A stretch of DNA of 64,000 bases, taken from assembly GCF_034057115.1 (NCBI RefSeq), contig NZ_CP139195.1:1302001-1366000 (forward strand), given 5' to 3'. The position numbers were made by a program, and so were the translations under genes. Within the stretch, counting starts at the first letter, position 1; each line of letters starts with the position of its first letter. Shown here piece by piece: positions 57,999 through 64,000 of this stretch. The notes under the pieces are model-generated. The model had not been told where the DNA came from. It saw only the letters and a program-made list of their open reading frames with translations, and made no database searches. Origin of the DNA: Pseudomonas sp. AN-1. GTDB taxonomy: Bacteria; Pseudomonadota; Gammaproteobacteria; Pseudomonadales; Pseudomonadaceae.

Positions 57999-59717
57999 AT
58001 GCCTGCGAGTCCCCTCACCCACCCGGTGGAATGCGATGTCCTGGTAATAGGTTCGGGCGCCGCCGGCCTGTCGGCCGCGGTGACCGCCGCCTGGCACGGC
58101 CAGCAGGTGGTGGTGGTGGAGAAGGACCCGGTGTTCGGCGGCGCCACCGCCTGGTCCGGTGGCTGGATGTGGGTGCCGTGCAACCCGCTGGCGCGTCGCG
58201 CCGGCATCGTCGAGGACCCCGAGCTGCCGCGCACCTACCTCAAGCACGAGCTGGGCGAGAAGTACGACCCTGCGCGCATCGACGCCTTCCTCGCGGCCGG
58301 CCCGCACATGGTGGAGTTCTTCGAGAAGCACACCCGCCTGCAGTTCGCCGACGGCAACCAGATCGCCGACATCCACGGCGACAGCCCCGGCGCCGGCACC
58401 GGCGGGCGCTCGGTGATCGCCGCGCCCTGGGACGGCCGCGAGGCCGGCGCGCTGATCCACCGCCTGCGCAAGACCATGCGCGAGACCTCGTTCGTGGGCA
58501 TGCCGATCATGGCCGGCAAGGATCTGGCGGCGTTCATGAACGTCACCCGCTCGGCGCGCTCGTTCGTCTACGCCGGCAGGCGCTTCGGCCGCCACCTGGT
58601 CGATCTGGCCCGCCACGGCCGCGCCATGCAGCTGGTCAACGGCGTGGCGCTGGTCGCCCGCCTGGCCAAGTCGGCCGAGGAGCTGGGCGTGCGGCTGATC
58701 GAGTCGGCGCCGGCGCGCCGCCTGCTGCTGGAAAACGGCGCGGTGCGTGGCGCGGCGGTGGAGACCGCGCAGGGCGAGGTCAGCATCCGCGCGCGCAAGG
58801 CGGTGGTGCTGGCTGCCGGCGGCTTCCCCAACGACATCGAGCGGCGCAAGGAACTGTTCCCGCGCACGCCCACCGGCCACGAGCACCTCGCCCTGCCGCC
58901 GCAGGGCGCCTCGGGCGACGGCCTGCGCCTGGGCGAATCCGCCGGCGGCCAGGTGGCCACCGACCTGGTGTCGCCGGTGGCCTGGGCGCCGGTGTCGCTG
59001 GTGCGCCATACGGACGGCAGCAGCGGCCACTTCCCGCACATCATCGAGCGTGGCAAGCCGGGGATCATCGGCGTGCTGGCCGACGGCAGGCGCTTCGTCA
59101 ACGAGGCCCACGGCTACTACGACTACACCGCGGCGATGGTCGCCGCGGTGCCGCCGGGCCAGGAGGTCGCCTCCTGGCTGGTCTGCGATCACCGCTTCCA
59201 GCGCCGCTACGGCCTGGGCATCTCACGCCCGGCGCCGGTGCCGCTTGGCGGCTGGCTGCGCAACGGCTATCTCAAGCGCGGCAAGACCATCGAGGAGCTG
59301 GCGCGCGCCTGCGGCATCGACCCGGCCGGGCTGGCTAAGACCGTCGCCGAATACAACCGCCACGCCCGCAACGGCGAGGACCCGGAATTCGGCCGCGGCT
59401 CGACCCTCTACAACCGCAAGCAGGGCGACGCCACCCACCAGCCCAACCCCTGCGTGGCGCCCATCGAGCACGGACCGTTCTACGCGGTGAAGGTGCAGCC
59501 CGGCTGCTTCGGCACCTTCGCCGGGCTGAAGACCAACGCCAGCGCCCAGGTGCTGGACGGCGACAGCCAGCCGATCCCCGGCCTGTACGCCGCCGGCACC
59601 GACATGGCCAGCATCATGGGCGGCCACTACCCGGCCGGCGGCATCAACCTCGGCCCGGCGGTGACCTTCGGCTACATCGCCGGCCGGCATATCGCCGGGG
59701 TCAGCGACTGGGAGTGA
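57999..59717 (+). CDS. FAD-dependent oxidoreductase 1 (3-ketosteroid dehydrogenase / fumarate reductase type)
   Basis: 572 residues from the ATG at 57999 with CTGGAG upstream. DVLVIGSGAAGLSAAVTAAW is the FAD-binding GxGxxG motif, GGATAWSGGWMWVPCNPLAR the second FAD contact typical of this family, and YAAGTDMASIMGGHYPAGGI the C-terminal FAD/substrate loop. KSTD-type flavoenzymes introduce a double bond next to a keto group, so this one may dehydrogenate a cyclic keto acid. Two more paralogues follow, at 61523 and 63728. Confidence 0.85.
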   Translation: MPASPLTHPVECDVLVIGSGAAGLSAAVTAAWHGQQVVVVEKDPVFGGATAWSGGWMWVPCNPLARRAGIVEDPELPRTYLKHELGEKYDPARIDAFLAAGPHMVEFFEKHTRLQFADGNQIADIHGDSPGAGTGGRSVIAAPWDGREAGALIHRLRKTMRETSFVGMPIMAGKDLAAFMNVTRSARSFVYAGRRFGRHLVDLARHGRAMQLVNGVALVARLAKSAEELGVRLIESAPARRLLLENGAVRGAAVETAQGEVSIRARKAVVLAAGGFPNDIERRKELFPRTPTGHEHLALPPQGASGDGLRLGESAGGQVATDLVSPVAWAPVSLVRHTDGSSGHFPHIIERGKPGIIGVLADGRRFVNEAHGYYDYTAAMVAAVPPGQEVASWLVCDHRFQRRYGLGISRPAPVPLGGWLRNGYLKRGKTIEELARACGIDPAGLAKTVAEYNRHARNGEDPEFGRGSTLYNRKQGDATHQPNPCVAPIEHGPFYAVKVQPGCFGTFAGLKTNASAQVLDGDSQPIPGLYAAGTDMASIMGGHYPAGGINLGPAVTFGYIAGRHIAGVSDWE

Positions 59718-59730
59718 GCGGTCGGCACCG

Positions 59731-59772
59731 AGCAAAAGGCCGTGGCGGAGCGATCCGCCGCGGCCTTTTGCT
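59731..59772. terminator. strong bidirectional terminator
   Basis: A perfect 19-bp stem (AGCAAAAGGCCGTGGCGGA and complement) with a GCGA loop and a T-run, between convergent flavoprotein 1 and IclR regulator 2. Confidence 0.9.
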
Positions 59773-59775
59773 TTT

Positions 59776-60546
59776 TCAGTCCAGCACCGGCCTGAGCAGC
59801 GCCTGCGCCTCGTACAGCGGCAGCAGGTAGCGCAGGCGCATCTCCTCCAGGCTGAGGCGCGAGGCGTGGGTGGTGATGGACAGGGTCGCCTGCAGCCGCC
59901 CGCCGCGTCCGTACAGCGGCACCGCCAGCACGCGCATGCCCACCTCGTACTCCTGGTCGACCAGCGCATAGCCCTGCGCGGCGATCTGCGCCAGCTCGGC
60001 GCGGATCGCCGCCTCTTCAGTGCGGGTGTGCGGGGTCAGCTGGCGGCGCGGCACCCGTGCGAAGTAACCGGCCAGCTCCTCCTCGGGCAGGTGCGCCAGC
60101 CACACCCGGCCGCTGGCGGTGCAGTACAGCGGCGCCCGCGAGCCGGGGCGGATCGACAGCGAGGCGATGTGGCTGTAGCGGCTGCGCACCACGTGGACGA
60201 TGTCGTCGCCGTCGCGCAGGCCCACCGCGACGTGCTCCTGGGTGGTACGCGCCACCTGCTCGACCACCGGGCGCAGCATGCGCGGCAGCTGCGCCGAGTC
60301 GACGTAGGCCTGGCCGATGCGCAGCGCCTTGGCGGTCAGCCAGTACTGGCGGCCGTCGCTGTCGGCGAAGCCTTCGTGCACCAGGGTCAGCAGGAAGCGC
60401 CGCGCCGCGCTGGGGGTCAGCCCGGACAGCCGGGCCGCCTGCGCCACGCCGAGGCGCGGATTCTCCTCGCTGAACAGCTGCATCAGGGCCAGGCCCTTCT
60501 GCAGGCCGGCGATCAGGTCGCGCGGGTTGATCTCCGCCTGGCTCAT
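59776..60546 (-). CDS. IclR-family regulator 2 (PcaR/PcaU/PobR subgroup)
   Basis: 256 residues from the ATG at 60546, preceded by GAGGAG; an in-frame ATG at 60621 has none. HTH: LGVAQAARLSGLTPSAARRF. The DLIAGLQKGLALMQLFSEEN start and HIASLSIRPGSRAPLYCTAS segment are typical of the beta-ketoadipate subgroup. It is divergent from the shikimate-dehydrogenase-like gene, and a perfect TGCGATTATCGCA palindrome lies between them, the expected operator type for this subgroup. Confidence 0.88.
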   Translation of the reverse strand: MSQAEINPRDLIAGLQKGLALMQLFSEENPRLGVAQAARLSGLTPSAARRFLLTLVHEGFADSDGRQYWLTAKALRIGQAYVDSAQLPRMLRPVVEQVARTTQEHVAVGLRDGDDIVHVVRSRYSHIASLSIRPGSRAPLYCTASGRVWLAHLPEEELAGYFARVPRRQLTPHTRTEEAAIRAELAQIAAQGYALVDQEYEVGMRVLAVPLYGRGGRLQATLSITTHASRLSLEEMRLRYLLPLYEAQALLRPVLD

Positions 60547-60576
60547 GGACACTCCTCGGGAATTTTCGCCATTCAG

Positions 60577-60606
60577 TGCGATTATCGCAGTGTCGATGCG
60601 ATTAAC
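60577..60606. promoter_or_regulatory. PcaR/PcaU-type operator between IclR regulator 2 and the shikimate dehydrogenase gene
   Basis: TGCGATTATCGCA (60577-60589), a perfect 13-bp palindrome, then a second half-site TGCGATTAAC (60597-60606), a 20-bp repeat spacing. The known PcaU/PobR operators have the same three-half-site design. Confidence 0.65.
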
Positions 60607-60665
60607 AACCAGAATGACCATTCAGCGCGTTGTTGGCCCGGCGAGCCCCTCGCAATACTCGCCGC

Positions 60666-60680
60666 ACAACAAGCACAACA
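60666..60680 (+). promoter_or_regulatory. ACAACAA leader (possible Crc/Hfq site)
   Basis: ACAACAAGCACAACA directly before the GGAGG ribosome site of the shikimate-dehydrogenase-like gene. Confidence 0.45.
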
Positions 60681-60693
60681 GCTGGAGGTCAGC

Positions 60694-61503
60694 ATGATCC
60701 GCGGTTCGACCGAACTGGTAGCCATCGTCGGCTCCCCCATCGCCCAGGTGAAGTCGCCGGAGAACTTCAACACCTGGTTCGCCCAGCACCACAGGGACCT
60801 GGCGATGATCGCCATCGACCTGACCGAGGCGGCGCTGGACGATTTCCTCGCCACCCTGCGCGGCTGGCGCAACCTGCGCGGCTGCGTGGTCACCGTGCCG
60901 TACAAGCAGGTGCTGGCCGAGCGCCTGGACGGCGTCAGCCCACGTGCCGCTGCCTTGCGCTCGGTCAACGTGATCCGCCGCGAGGCCGACGGCCGCCTGC
61001 TCGGCGACAACGTCGACGGCGACGGCTTCCTCAACGCCGCGCGCCAGCACGGCTTCCAGGGCCACGGCCAGCGCGCCCTGGTGGTCGGCACCGGCGGGGT
61101 GGGCAGCGCCATCGCCTGGGCGCTGGCCGAAGCCGGGGTCGCCGAGCTGACCCTCGCCGACGTCAGCGCCACGCGCGCCGAAGGCCTGGCGGCGCTGCTG
61201 CGCGACGCCTTCCCGCGCCTGGCGGTGCACAGCGACTACCCGTCGCTGGCCGGCTTCGACCTGGTGGTCAACGCCTCGCCGGTGGGCATGGGCGGCAGCG
61301 GCGAACTGCCCCTACCGCTCGCCCAACTGGAAACCCTGCGCGCCGGCGCCCTGGTGGCCGACGTGGTGACCTCGCCGGAGATCACCCCGCTGCTTGCCTT
61401 CGCCCAGCGCATGGGCTGCCAGGTGCAGACCGGCGCCGAGATGGCCTTCGCCCAGCTCGGCAACCTCGGCGCCTTCATGGGCGTCACCCCGCAGCAGATC
61501 TGA
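60694..61503 (+). CDS. aroE: shikimate-dehydrogenase-like protein 2
   Basis: 269 residues from the ATG at 60694 (GGAGG). The substrate domain has VGSPIAQVKSPENFN (SxS-type motif here KSP), GCVVTVPYKQVLAERL with the catalytic lysine, and LLGDNVDGDGFLNAA in place of NTDGxG. The Rossmann domain has VVGTGGVGSAIAWAL and LADVSATRA, the latter favouring NAD. It is preceded by the PcaU-type operator and followed by a flavoprotein gene 19 bp later, so a catabolic role on shikimate, quinate or a homologue is likely, in addition to the housekeeping aroE expected elsewhere. Confidence 0.82.
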   Translation: MIRGSTELVAIVGSPIAQVKSPENFNTWFAQHHRDLAMIAIDLTEAALDDFLATLRGWRNLRGCVVTVPYKQVLAERLDGVSPRAAALRSVNVIRREADGRLLGDNVDGDGFLNAARQHGFQGHGQRALVVGTGGVGSAIAWALAEAGVAELTLADVSATRAEGLAALLRDAFPRLAVHSDYPSLAGFDLVVNASPVGMGGSGELPLPLAQLETLRAGALVADVVTSPEITPLLAFAQRMGCQVQTGAEMAFAQLGNLGAFMGVTPQQI

Positions 61504-61522
61504 CCGGCAGAGGAAGCACGTC

Positions 61523-63241
61523 ATGACCACCGCAATCCATCCCTCCATCGCCCCCAGCACTGCCGTCCACGAATACGACCTGGTGGTGCTCGGCAGCGGC
61601 GCGGCCGGCTTCGCCGCCGCCACCACCGCCGCCTGCCGCGGCCTGCGCGTGCTGATCGTCGAGAAGGCGAGCACCTTCGGCGGCACCTCGGCGATCTCCG
61701 GCGGCGCCGTGTGGATCCCCGGCAGCGACCAGGCACGCGCCGCCGGCATCGAGGATTCGCACGAGGCGGTGCGCACCTACCTGAAGAAGACCATCGGCGC
61801 CGGTTACGACGCCGAACTGGTCGACACCTTCATCGAACGCGGCAGCGAGGCGCTGCGCTATCTCGAACAGCACAGCGAGCTGGCCTACGCCCTGCGCCCG
61901 CTCTCCCCGGACTACTACCCGGACGAGGACGGCGCCACCGACCGCGGCCGCGCCCTGGAGATGGTCGAGTACGACGGCCGCCGCCTCGGCGAGCGCTTCA
62001 AGGACCTCAAGGTGCCGCCGCAGGGCATGCTGCTGTTCGGCGGCATGATGGTGAACCGCGTCGACATCCAGCATTTCCTCAACTTCCGCCGCTCGCCGCA
62101 GTCGCTGTGGCACTGCCTCAAGCTGATGGCGCGCTACGGTCGCGACCGCCTCAAGCACCCGCGCGGCACCCGCCTGACCGTGGGCAACGCGCTGATCGCC
62201 CGGCTGGCCACCACCGCCTTCGCCAGGGGCGTCGAGCTGTGGCTGGACTGCCAGGCCGAGAGCCTGATCGTCGAGGACGGCACGGTGCGCGGCGTGCAGC
62301 TGCGCCGCAACGGGCGCAGCGAGCGGGTGCTGGCGCGCGGCGGGGTGGTCTGCGCCACCGGCGGCTTCGGCGCCGCCGCGCAGGCCGCGAGCGAACGGCC
62401 GCAGAGCGCCGCGGCGCACTGGAGCATGTCGCCGGAAACCAACACCGGCGACGCCCTGCGCCTGGCCGCGGCGGTGTCCGCCGCCAGTGGGCAGAAGCTG
62501 GCCGCCAACTTCTTCTGGGCGCCGGTGTCGGTGCTGCGCCGCCCGGACGGCAGTCTCGAGCGCTTCCCACACCTGGTCACCGACCGCGCCAAGCCGGGGA
62601 TCATCGCCGTCGACAGGAGCGGCCGGCGCTTCGTCAACGAGTCCAACTCCTACCACTGCTTCGTCGAGGCGATGTTCCAGGGCCACGCGCCTTGCTGGCT
62701 GATCGCCGACGCCGAAGCCCTCGGCAAGTACGGCATGGGCCTGGCGCGGCCCAAGCCGGTCGACAACTCGGCGCTGATCGCCGCCGGCTACCTGCACCGC
62801 GCCGACACCCCCGAGGCGCTGGCCCGCGCCATCGGCGTCGACCCGCAGGGCCTGCGCGCCACCCTCGAGCTGCACAACGGCGATGCCCGCACTGGCGTCG
62901 ACCGCCAGTTCGGCAAGGGCGGCAACAGCTACAACCGCCACCTCGGCGACCCGCACCAGCAGCCCAACCCCTGCCTGGCGCCGCTGGAGAAGGCTCCGTT
63001 CTACGCCATCCGCGTCGACACCGGCGATCTGGGCTCGGCGCGCGGCCTGCGTACCGACCGCCACGCCAACGTGGTCGACCTCGATGGCGCGCCCATCCCT
63101 GGGCTGTACGCCGCCGGCAACGACATGAACTCGATCATGGACGGCACCTACCCCGGCCCGGGCATCACCCTCGGCCCGGGCATCACCTTCGGCTACATCG
63201 CCGCCAGCCACATCGCCGAGCGCCTGCTGGCCGGCAACTGA
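61523..63241 (+). CDS. FAD-dependent oxidoreductase 2 (KSTD/fumarate reductase type)
   Basis: 572 residues, the same length as flavoprotein 1, with AGAGGAAG before the ATG. FAD motifs: DLVVLGSGAAGFAAATTAAC, GGTSAISGGAVWIPGS, and YAAGNDMNSIMDGTYPGPGI at the end. A central MLLFGGMMVNRVDIQHFLNF segment differs from paralogue 1. The operon with the shikimate dehydrogenase suggests ring dehydrogenation of a related cyclic acid. The exact substrate is unknown. Confidence 0.85.
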   Translation: MTTAIHPSIAPSTAVHEYDLVVLGSGAAGFAAATTAACRGLRVLIVEKASTFGGTSAISGGAVWIPGSDQARAAGIEDSHEAVRTYLKKTIGAGYDAELVDTFIERGSEALRYLEQHSELAYALRPLSPDYYPDEDGATDRGRALEMVEYDGRRLGERFKDLKVPPQGMLLFGGMMVNRVDIQHFLNFRRSPQSLWHCLKLMARYGRDRLKHPRGTRLTVGNALIARLATTAFARGVELWLDCQAESLIVEDGTVRGVQLRRNGRSERVLARGGVVCATGGFGAAAQAASERPQSAAAHWSMSPETNTGDALRLAAAVSAASGQKLAANFFWAPVSVLRRPDGSLERFPHLVTDRAKPGIIAVDRSGRRFVNESNSYHCFVEAMFQGHAPCWLIADAEALGKYGMGLARPKPVDNSALIAAGYLHRADTPEALARAIGVDPQGLRATLELHNGDARTGVDRQFGKGGNSYNRHLGDPHQQPNPCLAPLEKAPFYAIRVDTGDLGSARGLRTDRHANVVDLDGAPIPGLYAAGNDMNSIMDGTYPGPGITLGPGITFGYIAASHIAERLLAGN

Positions 63242-63262
63242 CCTTTCGACGGAGATACCCGC

Positions 63263-63583
63263 ATGTACTACGAACTGCGCACCTACACAATCAAGCCGAC
63301 CCGCCTCGCCGAGTGGCTGGCGCTGTACCAGAGCGACGCCCTGGCGGTGCAGACCGAGCACCTCGGCCGGCTGGTCGGCTTCTTCACCACCGAGTTCGGC
63401 GAGGCCAACCAGGTGGTGCACATCTGGGCCTACGAGAGCCTCGACGACCGCGCCGTGCGGCGCGCCAGCATGGCCGCCGACCCGCGCTGGACGGCGTTCG
63501 CGCGCAAGAACCGCGAGCTGGACGCGGTGGAGCGCCTGGAGTCGCGGCTGATGAAGCCGACCGGTTTTTCGCCCTTGCAGTAA
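63263..63583 (+). CDS. NIPSNAP-family small protein
   Basis: 106 residues with a GGAGAT site. YYELRTYTIKPTRLAEWLAL is the NIPSNAP signature of a dimeric alpha/beta-barrel; HIWAYESLDDRAVRRASM follows. NIPSNAP proteins often accompany aromatic or cyclic acid degradation genes, sometimes as small enzymes. It is 21 bp after flavoprotein 2 and likely in its operon. Confidence 0.82.
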   Translation: MYYELRTYTIKPTRLAEWLALYQSDALAVQTEHLGRLVGFFTTEFGEANQVVHIWAYESLDDRAVRRASMAADPRWTAFARKNRELDAVERLESRLMKPTGFSPLQ

Positions 63584-63606
63584 GCCCCAAGGCAATCGCA
63601 TGAACG

Positions 63607-63668
63607 CTGTAGGAGCGAATTCATTCGCAACCGAGCCGCCGGGGTCGCGAATGAATTCGCTCCTACAG
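63607..63668. repeat. REP-type inverted repeat pair
   Basis: Two 22-bp arms, CTGTAGGAGCGAATTCATTC and GC, then the exact complement, separated by 18 bp. The core GGAGCGAATTCATTCGC is of the kind of Pseudomonas intergenic REP elements. It lies between the NIPSNAP gene and flavoprotein 3. Confidence 0.8.
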
Positions 63669-63707
63669 GGGGTGAGTCCACGCCAGCTGCGTGCGATTGC
63701 CCCTCCT

Positions 63708-63720
63708 ACAACAACAAGAG
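63708..63720 (+). promoter_or_regulatory. ACAACAACAA leader (possible Crc/Hfq site) before flavoprotein 3
   Basis: ACAACAACAAGAG forms the leader and part of the ribosome site (AGAGGC) of the gene starting at 63728. Confidence 0.5.
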
Positions 63721-63727
63721 GCAAAAC

Positions 63728-64000
63728 ATGCACACGCCCGACAGAATCGAATGCGACGTGCTGGTGATCGGCTCCGGCGCGTCCGGGCTGGCCGCCGCGG
63801 TGACCGCCGCGCACCACGGCCTGAAGGTGGTGGTCGCCGAAAAGGAGCCGCTGCTCGGCGGCACCAGCGCCTGGTCCGGCGGCTGGCTGTGGATTCCGCG
63901 CAATCCGCTGGCGGTCGCCGACGGCCAGCTCGAGGAGCCCGATGCCCCCGAGCGCTACCTGCGCGAGCAGCTGCAGCGCAGCGAACTGGACCCGCGCCAG
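63728..64000 (+). CDS. FAD-dependent oxidoreductase 3 (KSTD type), 3' end outside window
   Basis: The first 91 residues only; the frame is open to the right edge. DVLVIGSGASGLAAAVTAAH is the FAD motif and LGGTSAWSGGWLWIPRNPLA the second FAD segment, closer to flavoprotein 1 than to 2. A third paralogue in 6 kb. Confidence 0.85.
   Translation, partial: MHTPDRIECDVLVIGSGASGLAAAVTAAHHGLKVVVAEKEPLLGGTSAWSGGWLWIPRNPLAVADGQLEEPDAPERYLREQLQRSELDPRQ

Noticed and set aside
61484-63817. 777-codon minus-strand open frame
   Set aside because: Antisense of flavoprotein 2 and the NIPSNAP gene; Ala/Gly/His-rich translation typical of shadows.

Overview
The window looks like a piece of a high-GC Pseudomonas chromosome. 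The gallate-degradation genes are arranged as in Pseudomonas, the intergenic regions carry a Pseudomonas-type REP pair and AACAACAA (Crc/Hfq-type) leaders, and codon use is strongly GC-biased. The genus is an inference. There are two halves: an accessory defence island (about 1-36.4 kb) and a catabolic half (about 36.8-64 kb).

Island. The left edge holds the end of a Wadjet type III system (jetC partial, jetD). From 3.7 to 33.7 kb there is an elaborate type III-B CRISPR-Cas locus. Its parts are csx16; a small zinc-ribbon gene; an adaptation operon with an unusual composition (TOPRIM protein - Cas2 - Cas1 - second Cas2); array 1; a DUF697-like gene; the operon cas6-cmr1-cas10-cmr3-cmr4-cmr5-cmr6-csx2; a VWA / kinase / PP2C triad of TerY-P type; array 2; a 903-residue protein with an RNase H-like (DUF3800-like) core next to a Card1/Can2-like CARF nuclease; array 3; a series of small accessory genes (LRAT-like, cold-shock-like, DUF805-like, membrane proteins) ending in a third CARF protein (NE0113 family); cupin-like, GreA-like and two GTPase genes; and array 4. 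A nucleoside-kinase-like gene follows. The four arrays share one 37-bp repeat and four near-identical ~97-bp leaders. Eleven transcription start regions in the island share a bipartite element, ACAAGCTTGCC then 25-26 bp then CAtaCT, which suggests one regulon. Cas10 has a GGDD cyclase motif and no HD domain, so the locus is probably a cyclic-oligoadenylate signalling system with several effectors.

Edge. From 34.5 to 36.8 kb there is gene debris: fused fragments of a dihydrodipicolinate-synthase-like gene and an aldehyde dehydrogenase, a frameshifted HAD hydrolase, an AbrB-like gene and a nucleotidyltransferase fragment.

Catabolic half. aroQ, an NAD-type quinate/shikimate dehydrogenase and a TRAP transporter (36.9-41.2 kb) are followed by divergent sugar-isomerase-like and Gfo/Idh/MocA genes, then by a gallate pathway: gallate dioxygenase, OprD-type porin, second TRAP transporter, a LysR regulator with two HTH domains, and galB, galC, galD (43.6-53.4 kb). 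Beyond lies an IclR regulator, a tripartite tricarboxylate transporter (tctBAC), three paralogous flavoproteins of 3-ketosteroid-dehydrogenase/fumarate-reductase type (the last cut by the window end), a second IclR regulator, another shikimate-dehydrogenase-like gene and a NIPSNAP-like gene. Two families of palindromic operators and the repeated AACAACAA leaders tie these catabolic operons together. The set plausibly takes up quinate/shikimate-like hydroaromatic acids and gallate and feeds them to central metabolism.
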